Assembly: GCF_024519455.1 (NCBI RefSeq)
Contig: NZ_JALJRY010000004.1
Span: 62,001-126,000, forward strand
Direction of reading: 5' to 3'
Source: Streptomyces sp. STR69
GTDB lineage: Bacteria; Actinomycetota; Actinomycetes; Streptomycetales; Streptomycetaceae
DNA: 64,000 bases
The position numbers and the translations under genes were made by a program. Below the pieces are notes generated by a model, which was not told the origin of the DNA, did not search any database, and saw only the letters and a program-made list of their open reading frames with translations. Position 1 is the first letter of the stretch, and every line of letters begins with the position of its first letter. Shown piece after piece: positions 16,241 through 24,221 of this stretch.

Positions 16241-16560
16241 CCCCACGGGCGGCCTCCGCGGGCAGACTAACGGCAACCGAGCAGCCCGATCACCTCGTTT
16301 TGACGCGACCGTCGACCCGCGGCCGGGTGCAGCCCGTCGACGGAGACCAGCAGGACGTGTCGGGTGCCGGACTCATCGGAGTCGCGCCTTGTCCATCGGA
16401 GACGGACGCGCTGAGACGTGCGAGCAGGTGGCCGCGTGGTCCGGGTGGAAGGAGCGGCGACGGCAAGTGTCGCGGGCCCGGTTGCCGGGCGGCTTCTGGA
16501 CTCCGCTGGAAGGAGTCCCGTAGGTTCCCCGGTGATCTCGCCCGGTGGGAGGCGAACGCG
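16241..16560. other. Gene-poor stretch with a phosphodiesterase-like scrap
   Basis: 320 nt. On the minus strand (about 16329-16374) one frame reads GTRHVLLVSVDGLHPAA, like the N-terminus of type I phosphodiesterase/alkaline-phosphatase-superfamily proteins, where the Asp binds metal. It then runs into unrelated sequence, so it is at most a truncated remnant. The end of the stretch carries the ribosome-binding site (GGGAGG) of the next plus-strand gene. Confidence 0.3.
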
Positions 16561-17029
16561 ATGGAACAGGCTCGGGATCGAGAATTCGCGCAGGCGGCGG
16601 CGCGGATGCGGCGGCGGCTGATGGCCCATCCGACCGAAGGGCGCTGGCAGGAACTGCGGTACTGGGATCCCTTGCCCAGCGCCCGCGAGCTCACCGACTC
16701 GATGGGCAACGGTCGCTGGGAGGACCGCAGTTGGCCCAGCGTACCGCCAGCCCGCCAATCCCCGCGAGGTGGCGGGACTGGTGGAGATCGCCGCCGACGA
16801 ACCGTTCGGCGGCTACGCCTGGGACGGCGACCAACGGTGGACGCCCGAAGCGGTGCGACTGTGGTGGGCCGGACGTGAGTCGGTCCGCGCCTGGTCAGCC
16901 GAGGAACTCGACGACCGCCCGAACGAGAAGGACGACGGCCTGGAGGACTACCTGCGCGGCTACCTGTTCTGGCTGATCGAGAACCGCGAGCCCCGCACCG
17001 ACGAGGAACTCCCCACGCTGAGCCTGTAA
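16561..17029 (+). pseudogene. Frameshifted hypothetical gene
   Basis: GGGAGG followed by ATG at 16561 starts a frame reading MEQARDREFAQAAARMRRRL up to EDRSWPS near 16740. There the coding sequence continues in another frame as YRQPANPREVAGLVEIAADE, then FGGYAWDGDQRWTPEAV, ending in DEELPTLSL at the TAA 17027-17029. Joined across one extra base the product would be about 155 residues, acidic and Trp-rich. The family is not recognised. Either the gene carries a real frameshift or the assembly has a single-base error; a GTG at 16769 could start a shorter 86-residue product. Confidence 0.6.
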
Positions 17030-17045
17030 CGGACTGGTGAGTCCG
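17030..17045 (+). terminator. Hairpin directly after the frameshifted gene
   Basis: CGGACT-GGTG-AGTCCG follows the TAA stop immediately: a perfect 6-bp stem with a 4-nt loop. It is short for a terminator but well placed. Confidence 0.4.
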
Positions 17046-17134
17046 CGGGACGATGCTGACCACATCGAGAGGGTCCGCGCGATGGTCGGCGTCCGGCTGT
17101 TCGGCGGCTGCCGCGTCGACGGGATCCGCCGGCT

Positions 17135-17235
17135 CAGCCCGACCTGGGCGAGGGCTACTGCGGCTACGACTACGACTTCTTCGCCAAGTGCCCCCACCGG
17201 CGGGCCTGCGCACGCTGCCCGGCGAATGTGATGCC
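17135..17235 (+). pseudogene. Tyrosine-recombinase (integrase) C-terminal relic
   Basis: In the plus frame from 17135 about 33 residues read QPDLGEGYCGYDYDFF, AKCPHRRACARCPANV. This strongly resembles the C-terminal tail of streptomycete phage/IS-type integrases (pattern GYCxxxFFxQCPHRMACARC). The catalytic domain is absent. The relic overlaps the last codons of the minus-strand gene 17170-17541, so that gene's C-terminus may be borrowed from mobile DNA. Confidence 0.5.
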
Positions 17236-17541
17236 GATCCCCGCAGCTCCGTACAGGACGAACAGCGCGCCCTCGCGCCTCAGGCTCCGGCGCTTCACTT
17301 CCTGGGCGAACTTCAGCTGGTCGTACGTGCTCGTGCCGGTCGAGCGGCCGGTGGCGGTGTCGTAGGAGAGCGCGCAGCGGTCGCCCTCGTGCATGTGCCC
17401 CGGGGCACTCTCGCCCTCGGCGTCCATATGGAGCCCCGGGCAGTCAGGGGCGCCGTAGGCCGCGCCGGCTCTCAACAGCGACAAGGCCCCCCACAGCAGC
17501 GGCAACAGGAACAGCACGAGTAACACGCCTCGGAATCTCAT
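17170..17541 (-). CDS. Small two-helix membrane protein
   Basis: A 123-residue protein with an N-terminal hydrophobic helix (VLLVLFLLPLLWGALSLL, residues 6-23), an outer loop with Cys34 and Cys56 (DCPGLHMD, RCALSYD) that could form a disulfide, a charged stretch (EVKRRSLRRE) and a second hydrophobic segment (ALFVLYGAAGIGITFAG). Function unknown. GGGTG lies before the ATG at 17541. The last 20 residues overlap an integrase relic on the other strand. Similar small membrane proteins are frequent in Streptomyces and are often uncharacterised. Confidence 0.7.
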   Translation of the reverse strand: MRFRGVLLVLFLLPLLWGALSLLRAGAAYGAPDCPGLHMDAEGESAPGHMHEGDRCALSYDTATGRSTGTSTYDQLKFAQEVKRRSLRREGALFVLYGAAGIGITFAGQRAQARRWGHLAKKS

Positions 17542-17641
17542 CGAGTCACCCTACGAGTCGTCCCACAACACTGGGCCTGTCCCCAGCGCCTTCCGAACTG
17601 CCGGCTCACACCCCTTCGCGCCGGGGTCCGCAGGAAGGTGC

Positions 17642-17935
17642 TCAGTCCAGAGCAGCGATCACCGCCTCGGACACCATTACTCCCGCCTCCTGGATCCGCT
17701 GCCGCATGTCCCCTTCGTACAGCCAGGCGCAGGCCTCGATGGCCGGGTGGAGTTCGGCGAGGATCAACGCCGCACGCTTCGGTACGTGGGCGGCTCCCCT
17801 CCATGCCGTCCCGCAGCGGTCGATCTCCTCCTCCAGCTTGAGGAGCGCTTGCCCATCGAACCCCTCGTTCATACGCAGTGGGGCCACGAAGCGATCGGCC
17901 GCCTCTTCCAGACGACTGACCAAGTCTGTCTCCAT
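17642..17935 (-). CDS. Hypothetical helical protein
   Basis: A 97-residue protein starting METDLVSRLEEAADRF, preceded by GGGAGG at good spacing. It is almost entirely predicted helix, with acidic and Ala/Leu-rich segments (LLKLEEEIDRC, ALILAELHPAIEAC, EAGVMVSEAVIAALD). No domain is recognised. It lies beside an IS5-type transposase relic and its promoter region would overlap that relic. Longer upstream starts exist in the same frame but would translate the opposite strand of the transposase fragment, so they are rejected. Confidence 0.65.
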   Translation of the reverse strand: METDLVSRLEEAADRFVAPLRMNEGFDGQALLKLEEEIDRCGTAWRGAAHVPKRAALILAELHPAIEACAWLYEGDMRQRIQEAGVMVSEAVIAALD

Positions 17936-17983
17936 GTGTGCCTCCCTCTCGGGCAGTTCGCAGCGCGGGGGCACGATCTTCTC

Positions 17984-18246
17984 GTGGTTGGCGTGATCAC
18001 GGCGCCGCAGCCGTCCCGGACAGGCCCGTTCACCGGGCTGAACCCGCGCTGCTTCGGCAAGGTGGTGAACGCCCTGCGCATCGACCGCCTCGCACCCCTG
18101 CTCGCCCTCTGGCCGCGCCGACGGTTCCGCGAGGACAGCGTGCTCGTCGTGGACGGCACCTTGGTCCCCGCACGTGACCATGCGGTGGCCGAGCAGTCGA
18201 AAGCCCACCGGTACTCCACCGGTCACCGGGTCGTCATCGCCGTATC
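17984..18246 (+). pseudogene. IS5-type transposase remnant with internal deletion
   Basis: The plus frame from 17984 reads TGLNPRCFGKVVNALR, then jumps to LAPLLALWPRRRFREDSV, LVVDGTLVPARDHAVAEQS and HRYSTGHRVVIA. These match two separate parts of an IS5-family (HTH plus DDE_Tnp_4) transposase, including the first catalytic Asp in VDGTLVP, with the intervening helix-turn-helix region lost. The C-terminal half is also missing. No terminal inverted repeats were found. Confidence 0.7.
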
Positions 18247-18271
18247 GCCGCGACCTGCCGGATGCGGCTGG

Positions 18272-18766
18272 TCAGTTCGCCGTGTCCAGGGACCAGAGCG
18301 GAGTGCTGCCGGCGACGCGGCAGGTGAGGAAGTACAAGGGTATCGGCGGCGTGTAGGGCTGCCCGGTCGCGGGGGAATGGATCAGACGGGGATGCTCCAG
18401 GCCCGGTTTCGGGCGGGTGCTCGTCCAGGAGGGGTCGGCCATCTGGGCGCCGACCGCGTAGCTGATGGACGGTGGCCAGATGACGCCGATGTGCGAACCG
18501 GCCGGCACGATCCACCACCAGCGCCGGGCGTCGGCGAAGATGCAGCCGACGCGCTGCAGCCGGTCCAGGATGCGTTCCCCGTGTTCCCGGGGCATGCCTA
18601 CGGCGTCGTATCCGAGGCTCGCGCGTAACCGCGCGGGGATCACCAGGCGTCCGGAGCGGGTGCGGTCGTGCGTCGACGGCACGGCGGGATTCGGGGGCGG
18701 GGCGAGGTGGTGAGCCGACGGCTCGGAGGGGGACGGGATCGGGTCGCGGCTGCGCGGTCGGTACAT
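18272..18766 (-). CDS. Conserved streptomycete hypothetical protein of the WhiJ/HATPase neighbourhood
   Basis: A 164-residue protein with an Arg/Pro-rich N-terminus (about 1-40), then a globular part: RILDRLQRVGCIFADARR, WWWIVPAGSHIGVIWPPS, YAVGAQM and a C-terminal PYTPPIPLYFLTCRVAG. This pattern recurs in streptomycetes next to HATPase anti-sigma-like genes, as here. Function unknown; no metal or catalytic motif stands out. The ATG at 18766 is separated from a GAAGGG ribosome-binding site by a run of ten identical bases (C on this strand). Confidence 0.75.
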   Translation of the reverse strand: MYRPRSRDPIPSPSEPSAHHLAPPPNPAVPSTHDRTRSGRLVIPARLRASLGYDAVGMPREHGERILDRLQRVGCIFADARRWWWIVPAGSHIGVIWPPSISYAVGAQMADPSWTSTRPKPGLEHPRLIHSPATGQPYTPPIPLYFLTCRVAGSTPLWSLDTAN

Positions 18767-18776
18767 GGGGGGGGGG
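18767..18776 (+). repeat. G10 homopolymer between ribosome-binding site and start codon
   Basis: Ten G residues (C10 on the coding strand of the gene starting at 18766) fill the gap between GAAGGG and the ATG. Homopolymers of this length slip easily, and a change would alter the spacing between ribosome-binding site and start codon rather than the reading frame. Confidence 0.85.
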
Positions 18777-18827
18777 ACCCTTCGGCCGGGTGTGGGGATG
18801 GGCCGGGCGGGGAAGCAGGAGCGGGCG

Positions 18828-19352
18828 TCAGGGCGGGAAGGATTCGTCGGCGTCCGTGGCCAGTTCGGCCCATACGATCCGCCCGGACCGGTGTGGGACG
18901 TCCGCCGTTCCCCAGTCGCTGCTGAGCACGGAGACGAGCAGGAGACCGCGCCCGCCCTGGTCGTCGGGGCCGGGCCGACCGGGTACCGGGAGTGTGGAAC
19001 CGCGACTCTGGTCCTCGACCTCGATCCGGAGGACTCCGTCCGCGCTCCGCACCTCGCAGACGATCCAGTCGCTCGCGGAGTGCGTGAGCGCGTTGGTGAC
19101 GAGTTCGGAAGTCACGACGACAGCGTTGTCCCGGACGTCTTCGCGGACGCCCCACGCGATGAGCAGTTCGTCCACGGTTCTGCGGGCCAGACCGGCCGAC
19201 GCCGGGGTCGCCGGCAGGCCGAACAGATGGCTGTGGCGGGGGTGTTGGTTCCCGGAGGCGAGCCGGCCGGGGCCTTGGGGCCCAGGGAGTCGGCCAGGAC
19301 GCCCGCCTCCGGGAGGTCGATCCAACGGCTGGGGGAAAGAGGGCGGAACCAT
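18828..19352 (-). CDS. HATPase (RsbW/SpoIIAB-like) ATP-binding protein
   Basis: A 174-residue protein with a single histidine-kinase-like ATPase domain of the anti-sigma-factor type: N box VTSELVTNALTHSASD, then a G1 box-like VEDQSRGSTLPVPG and G2 box GGRGLLLVSVLSSDWG. There is no kinase dimerisation domain or His. Such proteins usually bind sigma factors or antagonists. It is transcribed divergently from the XRE regulator gene starting at 19680, with a DUF397 gene beyond, the standard streptomycete conservon. GAAAGG precedes the chosen ATG; longer frames upstream are not credible. Confidence 0.85.
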   Translation of the reverse strand: MVPPSFPQPLDRPPGGGRPGRLPGPQGPGRLASGNQHPRHSHLFGLPATPASAGLARRTVDELLIAWGVREDVRDNAVVVTSELVTNALTHSASDWIVCEVRSADGVLRIEVEDQSRGSTLPVPGRPGPDDQGGRGLLLVSVLSSDWGTADVPHRSGRIVWAELATDADESFPP

Positions 19353-19567
19353 CGCCGTACGCCTTTCGTGTGCCTTCGCACCCTGGGCGGTGCCGGTGTC
19401 GGGCCGGCCGGCCGCGCACGAGGCGCGGATGGCGACCCGGCCGGGCCAACGCAGGTCGCAACCCTTTTCCCCCAACTGGGCTGCGCCGTCTCGCTCTTCG
19501 ACGAGCTGTGACGACGTGCTTACTGTGACACCTGCCAACAACGCATCGCAACCGGCAAGTTGAAAAT

Positions 19568-19585
19568 TGCACGTCGCGAAGTGCA
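19568..19585. promoter_or_regulatory. Candidate operator between the divergent HATPase and XRE genes
   Basis: TGCAC-N8-GTGCA is a perfect interrupted dyad in the AT-richer part of the 327-nt divergent intergenic region (19353-19679). WhiJ-like XRE regulators commonly control this interval; assignment of the site is inferred. Confidence 0.35.
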
Positions 19586-19679
19586 TGCTGCTTCCGCCAG
19601 GAAGTGATCGAAAAAGTCTGTGAAGAGCGAAACCCTGCCAGACTGCCGCCCGGAGCTGGAGGCGCAAGGGAGGTAGACC

Positions 19680-20555
19680 GTGACCGCAGAGACCGACTGG
19701 GGCGGAGTCCCCTCCGTCCTGCGCATGATCCTCGGCCGCCAGCTGGAGGAACTGCGGACCCGGGCAGGCCTCACGTACGAGCAGGCGGGCGAGGCCATCG
19801 GTGTCAGCCACTCCACGATCCGCCGGATGGAGGCCGCCAAGGTGGCCCGGCTGCGCCTGGCGGATGCGGAAAAGCTGCTGCAGGTCTACGGGGTGACGGA
19901 CCGTCAGGAGATCGACACCTTCCTGAAGTCGGTCCGCGAGGCCAGCAAGCGCGGCTGGTGGCACACGTACCGCGACGTCATGCCGGACTGGTTCGCCGCG
20001 TATCTGAGCCTGGAGCAGGCAGCGTTGCAGGTCCGCGCCTACGAGAACGAGTTCGTCCACGGGCTGCTGCAGACCGAGGAGTACGCGCGGGCCCTGCTCG
20101 GCGCGGGCAACCCGCACGCCCCCACCGAGGCCACGGAGCGCCGGGTCGCCCTACGCATGCGCCGCCAGGAACTGCTGACCCGCGAGGCGCCGCCGCGGGT
20201 GTGGGTCGTGATGGACGAGACGGTGCTGAGGTGGCCGGTCGGGGGTGCCGCGGTGATGCGCGCCCAGGTCGCCCACTTGATCGAGGTCAACCGGCTGCCC
20301 CATGTGACTCTGCAGATCATGCCGTTCGCCAACGGCCCGCACCCCGCCATGCGGGCCGGGGCGTTCCACCTCTTCCGGTTCCGGGCACCCGAACTGCCCG
20401 ACGTCGTCTATCTCAACGGCCTGGTGGGCGCTGTCTACCTGGACAAGGGCGACGACGTCGTGGTGTACCGCGAGGCCCTGGACCGGCTGGGCGCGCAGGC
20501 GGCGCCCGCCCGCAAGACCGAGGCCCTCCTCGGTGCGATTCGCAAGGAGCTCTGA
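19680..20555 (+). CDS. XRE-family regulator, WhiJ-like (HTH plus DUF5753)
   Basis: A 291-residue DNA-binding protein. The helix-turn-helix spans about 20-75 (LEELRTRAGLTYEQAGEAI, then SHSTIRRMEAAK). The rest is the DUF5753 sensor-like domain found in WhiJ-type regulators (VRAYENEFVHGLLQTEEYAR, VWVVMDETVLR, HVTLQIMPF, VYLNGLVGAVYLD). The GTG at 19680 follows GGGAGG. The stop codon is one base before the DUF397 start, so the two are coupled. In Streptomyces such pairs govern development and antibiotic production, often with the small DUF397 partner relieving repression. Confidence 0.92.
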   Translation: MTAETDWGGVPSVLRMILGRQLEELRTRAGLTYEQAGEAIGVSHSTIRRMEAAKVARLRLADAEKLLQVYGVTDRQEIDTFLKSVREASKRGWWHTYRDVMPDWFAAYLSLEQAALQVRAYENEFVHGLLQTEEYARALLGAGNPHAPTEATERRVALRMRRQELLTREAPPRVWVVMDETVLRWPVGGAAVMRAQVAHLIEVNRLPHVTLQIMPFANGPHPAMRAGAFHLFRFRAPELPDVVYLNGLVGAVYLDKGDDVVVYREALDRLGAQAAPARKTEALLGAIRKEL

Positions 20556-20556
20556 C

Positions 20557-20793
20557 GTGCACCACCCCATACGCAACGGCATACCGTCCCGAAACCTGGG
20601 CGCACGCGGCTGGACCAAGCCGTGGAGCGACGACGCCGGGGGCGCCTGCGTGGAAGTGAAGAAGCTCGCCGACGGACGCGTCGCCGTACGTCAGTCGACC
20701 GACCCCGACGGACCGGCGCTGGTTTTCACACCCCGCGAGATGACGAGCTTCGTCACGGGCGTGAAGGCGGGGGACGCCGACTTCCTCCTGTGA
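20557..20793 (+). CDS. DUF397 small regulatory partner protein
   Basis: A 78-residue DUF397 protein with the family pattern ARGWTKPWSDDAGGACVEV, DGRVAVRQSTDPDGP and FTPREMTSFVTGVKAG. The GTG at 20557 is chosen because AAGGAG lies 11 nt upstream inside the XRE gene and the previous stop is one base away; the in-frame ATG further upstream would overlap the XRE gene. These proteins act together with the WhiJ-like regulator encoded immediately before. Confidence 0.88.
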   Translation: MHHPIRNGIPSRNLGARGWTKPWSDDAGGACVEVKKLADGRVAVRQSTDPDGPALVFTPREMTSFVTGVKAGDADFLL

Positions 20794-20840
20794 ACCCCCC
20801 TTGTTTTACTGAGCGTTCATCCCGAAACTCCACAACTCGC

Positions 20841-21671
20841 ATGGGAGACACGGCGTTGCCCGACAACGGATGGCCGGCCGACCGCATCGACACCGAGCAC
20901 GCGCACTCCGCGCGGATCTACGACTACATCATGGGCGGGAAGGACTACTACCCCGCCGACAAGGAGGCGGGCGACGCCATGTCCCGGGAGTGGCCCGCGC
21001 TCCCGATCCACATGCGCGCCAACCGGGACTGGATGAACCGGGCCGTGCGCTGGCTCGCCGAGGAGGCGGGCGTACGCCAGTTCCTGGACGTCGGCACCGG
21101 CATCCCCACCTCCCCGAACCTGCACGAGATCGCCCAGCAGGTGGCTCCCGAGTCACGGGTGGTCTATGTCGACAACGACCCCATCGTCCTCACCCTGTCC
21201 CAGGGTCTGCTCTCCAGTACGGCCGAGGGCAGGACGTCGTACATCGAGGCCGACTTCCGTGAGCCGTCCACGATCCTCGACGCGCCGGAGCTGCGAGAGA
21301 CCCTGGACCTCTCCCGGCCGGTGGCGCTGACCGTGATCGCCATCGTGCACTTCATGCTCGACGCGGACGACGCGGTGGGCGTCGTACGGCGCCTGCTGGA
21401 GCCGCTCCCCTCGGGCAGTTACCTCGCGATGTCGATCGGCACCGCCGAGTTCGCGCCGCAGGAGGTGGGACGCGTCGCCCGCGAGTACGCGGCCCGCGAC
21501 ATGCCGATGCGGCTGCGCACCATCGACGAGGCCCACGAGTTCTTCGACGGGCTGGAGCTGGTCGAACCCGGCATCGTCCAGGTCCACAAGTGGCACCCGG
21601 ACGGTACGGGCGAGCAGAACATACGCGACGAGGACATCGCGATGTACGGGGCGGTCGCGCGCAAGCCGTGA
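20841..21671 (+). CDS. SAM-dependent methyltransferase, DUF574 family
   Basis: A 276-residue protein of the streptomycete DUF574 family, with AHSARIYDYIMGGKDYYPAD near the N-terminus, the SAM-binding loop FLDVGTGIPTSPNLHE, acidic strand end VVYVDNDPIV, and VIAIVHFMLDADD. The fold is a Rossmann methyltransferase; substrates for this family are not known. These genes often adjoin XRE/DUF397 pairs, as here. The ATG at 20841 has no good ribosome-binding site; a TTG at 20856, preceded by GGGAG, is an alternative start giving a protein five residues shorter. Confidence 0.88.
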   Translation: MGDTALPDNGWPADRIDTEHAHSARIYDYIMGGKDYYPADKEAGDAMSREWPALPIHMRANRDWMNRAVRWLAEEAGVRQFLDVGTGIPTSPNLHEIAQQVAPESRVVYVDNDPIVLTLSQGLLSSTAEGRTSYIEADFREPSTILDAPELRETLDLSRPVALTVIAIVHFMLDADDAVGVVRRLLEPLPSGSYLAMSIGTAEFAPQEVGRVAREYAARDMPMRLRTIDEAHEFFDGLELVEPGIVQVHKWHPDGTGEQNIRDEDIAMYGAVARKP

Positions 21672-21679
21672 ACCTCTCG

Positions 21680-21713
21680 GTGCCGGGGCCGGCCGTACAG
21701 CCGTTCCCGGCAC
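21680..21713 (+). terminator. Terminator hairpin after the DUF574 gene
   Basis: GTGCCGGG (21680-21687) pairs perfectly with CCCGGCAC (21706-21713) across an 18-nt loop, 9 nt after the stop codon and before a convergent gene. Confidence 0.6.
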
Positions 21714-21811
21714 ACCGGCCCCAACTGCGAGGCCCGTGACCGAGATCCCGCACGTCGACGTCGATCCCGGTGAACCCGGCTCCGTTCCAGGCCGTCGTCC
21801 AGCCCTGTTCC

Positions 21812-22711
21812 TCAGTCCGCCGGCCCGCCGACCGGGATGCCGAGTCGGTCGGCGACGGCCGTCAGGGCCGTACCCAGCGGCAGCGCGACCCGGGCGCGGG
21901 CGTGCGGGTCGCCCCGGGTGGGGTCCCGGTTGACGATCAGCACCGGCTTGCCCTCCTGCGACGCCTGACGGACGAACCGCAGCCCGGACATCACCGTCAG
22001 CGACGAGCCGAGGACCAGCAGCGCGGTCGACTCGCGGACCAGCCGTCGGCAGTGCTCGACGCGCTGCGGTGGAACCGTCTCGCCGAAGAACACCACGTCC
22101 GGTTTGAGGACGCCGCCGCAGTCGGCGCACGGCACGACGCCGAAGTCCCCGACCTGCGCGTCGGTGAGGTCCGCGTCACCGTCCGGGTTGATCCCGGCGG
22201 CGACCGGGTCGAAGCCCGGGTTCTCCGCCTCCAGGCGCCGGGCGAGTTCGCGGCGCGGGCTGAGGGCGCGGCAGGAGAGGCAGACGACCCGGTCCAGGCT
22301 GCCGTGGAGTTCCACGACGCCCTCGCTGCCGGCGGCCTGGTGCAGGCCGTCGACGTTCTGGGTGATCACGCCCGAGACGCGGGCGTCCCGGGCGAAGGCG
22401 GCCACCGCCAGGTGTCCCGCGTTGGGGCGGGCCCGCCCGAAGGTGCGCCAACCCAGGTGGCTGCGCGCCCAGTACCGGCGCCGCGCGTGCGCGCTGCCGG
22501 TGAAGTCCTGGTAGGTCATCGGGGTGTGCCGGCTCAGGCTCCCGCCCTCGCCCCGGTAGTCGGGGATGCCCGACTCCGTGGAGATGCCCGCGCCGCTGAG
22601 CACCAGCACACCGCCGGCACTCAGCGCGTCGACGACCGGCTCCAGGTCGGTGGTGCCCGGCAGCAGGTCCGCCGCCGCGGGGGTCCAGCTCAGGGTGGGG
22701 CGCATGCGCAT
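21812..22711 (-). CDS. Sirtuin (NAD-dependent protein deacylase)
   Basis: A 299-residue Sir2-family enzyme that removes acyl groups from lysine using NAD+. Motifs: GAGISTESGIPDYRG (NAD binding), TQNVDGLH, the catalytic His in ELHGSLD, and a zinc site CLSCRALS and CADCGG followed by LKPDVVFFGE. The longer-than-average segment between the two cysteine pairs and the extended N-terminus put it among class II/III-like bacterial sirtuins of about 300 residues. Two start codons lie close together (22711 and 22705). It is convergent with the DUF574 gene and divergent from the EF-hand gene. Confidence 0.92.
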   Translation of the reverse strand: MRMRPTLSWTPAAADLLPGTTDLEPVVDALSAGGVLVLSGAGISTESGIPDYRGEGGSLSRHTPMTYQDFTGSAHARRRYWARSHLGWRTFGRARPNAGHLAVAAFARDARVSGVITQNVDGLHQAAGSEGVVELHGSLDRVVCLSCRALSPRRELARRLEAENPGFDPVAAGINPDGDADLTDAQVGDFGVVPCADCGGVLKPDVVFFGETVPPQRVEHCRRLVRESTALLVLGSSLTVMSGLRFVRQASQEGKPVLIVNRDPTRGDPHARARVALPLGTALTAVADRLGIPVGGPAD

Positions 22712-22920
22712 GGAGCCAGGGTACGGAATCGGCGGCGGCTCCCGGCGGGCATGAACGGTTGCCGGGGCACGGTCCACCATCCGCCGCCGACAAACCGGCG
22801 CCCGGCGCACCGGGCGGGCTCGTGGGCGCGCGGACACCCGTCGCGGTGAGCGCGAGCGCCGTTGCGGGGCGGCCGGCGGCGGAAAGCATGTCCTCAGTAC
22901 TGCGAGTGAGGAGACATGTG

Positions 22921-23463
22921 ATGTCCAGCGAGTTCCAGCGGGCCAAGCTCCGGGCCATGTTCGAGGCGTTCGACGCGGACGGCAACGGCTATCTGGAGGA
23001 GGCGGACTTCGTGTCCCTGGCGGACCGCTGGGGCCGGCTGCCGCGCGTGAGAGAGGGATCGGAACTGGCCGCGCGCGTGGACGGCGTGCTGAAGGGCTGG
23101 TGGCAGCAGCTGGCGGAGAGCGTGGACACGGACCGGGACGGCCGGATCGACCTGGACGACCTCCTCGCCATGGTGGACCTGCTGCCGACCATCCCCGAGG
23201 CCGTCACCGCCACCGCCGACACCATCTTCGACGCGGTCGACGAGAACGCCGACGGGCGCATCTCGCGCGGCGAGCACCAGCGTCTCGTCGACACCTGGCA
23301 CGGGCGGCCCGTGGAGACCGGCGGCGCCTTCGACCGGCTCGACCACGACGCCGACGGCTACCTCAGCCGCCCCGAGTTCGCCGCGCTGTGGACCCAGTTC
23401 TGGATCAGCGACGATCCTGCCGAACCCGGCAACCTGATGTGCGGCCCGATCGGCGCCGGGTGA
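22921..23463 (+). CDS. EF-hand calcium-binding protein
   Basis: A 180-residue cytosolic protein with four EF-hand loops: DADGNGYLEEADF (about 20-32), DTDRDGRIDLDDL (72-84), DENADGRISRGEH (107-119) and DHDADGYLSRPEF (140-152). Each carries the Asp/Asn ligands at positions 1, 3 and 5 and Gly at 6; position 12 is Asp, Asp, Glu and Glu respectively. This is the calerythrin-like architecture known in actinomycetes for calcium buffering or signalling. GAGGAG precedes the ATG; a GTG three bases earlier is possible. No partner gene is evident. Confidence 0.9.
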   Translation: MSSEFQRAKLRAMFEAFDADGNGYLEEADFVSLADRWGRLPRVREGSELAARVDGVLKGWWQQLAESVDTDRDGRIDLDDLLAMVDLLPTIPEAVTATADTIFDAVDENADGRISRGEHQRLVDTWHGRPVETGGAFDRLDHDADGYLSRPEFAALWTQFWISDDPAEPGNLMCGPIGAG

Positions 23464-23669
23464 GACACCGACGGCGACTTCCCGGACGCTAACGGGGCCG
23501 GCGGGAATCCCCTACATCACCGCGATGCACATCACCACCTATTTGCTGATATTCACGGCACTTCGGCGCAATTCCCCTAGTGTCAGGCGCCGTAGGAGCT
23601 GAGCAGACGATCCGTGTCAGGGACGCGTCTGCGGGGTCTCGTGGTGACTGACTCTGGTCTGGGGGCGGC

Positions 23670-24221
23670 GTGAAGACATCGCGTCATGTGTACGACTCCG
23701 AAGCGGTGGACGTGGCGGAAGCGGCACGGGGAATGCTCGATCGGGCCGCCGCTGTGGCACCCGAACGGGTCGCCGCCGAACGCCGGGCGTTCGACATGCT
23801 GTGCGCGGCCTACTTCACTGATCCGCAGCAGGCGCTGGCGCCCAGCACCGAGGCGCGCGGAAGCGGGCCTCTTGGGTTCGGTGGGCCGGAGGCGGAGCAG
23901 TTGCTGACCCCCGTGTTCCTGGCTGCGGCGTCCGCTGTGGGGGCGTATCTGGGCGACAAGGCGGTCGGCGCGTCACGGGGTGTGATCCGCAGGATGTTCG
24001 CCCGCCCGACCGCCGAAGGCTCCGCGGAGGAGGGAGCGCGGGATGCCGGTTCGGCGGGAGAACCGACCGAGGTGGTGCGGCTGGATCCCGAGCAGTGGCG
24101 CGAGGTACGGCGGATCGTGCTGCGCACGCTGGTTCGCCACGGTGGGATGCCGCAGGACAGAGCAGAGCTCATGGCCGCGGCGGTGGTGGGCGACGGGCTG
24201 GCCGGGGAGCCGCCGCAGTGA
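23670..24221 (+). CDS. Hypothetical protein coupled to an M48 protease
   Basis: A 183-residue protein starting GTG at 23670 (MKTSRHVYDSEAVDVAEAAR). The N-terminal half is helical, the middle holds a hydrophobic, glycine/alanine-rich segment (LLTPVFLAAASAVGAYLGDKAVG, about 82-104) that may insert into a membrane, and the C-terminus is acidic then helical. No family is recognised. Its TGA overlaps the GTG of the following M48 gene (GTGA), so the two are translationally coupled and probably work together, for instance as a regulator or membrane partner of the protease. That function is inferred only from the coupling. Confidence 0.7.
   Translation: MKTSRHVYDSEAVDVAEAARGMLDRAAAVAPERVAAERRAFDMLCAAYFTDPQQALAPSTEARGSGPLGFGGPEAEQLLTPVFLAAASAVGAYLGDKAVGASRGVIRRMFARPTAEGSAEEGARDAGSAGEPTEVVRLDPEQWREVRRIVLRTLVRHGGMPQDRAELMAAAVVGDGLAGEPPQ

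Noticed and set aside
17135..18246. Attachment site of an integrated element
   Set aside because: An integrase relic is present, but no tRNA gene or matching direct repeats were found nearby.
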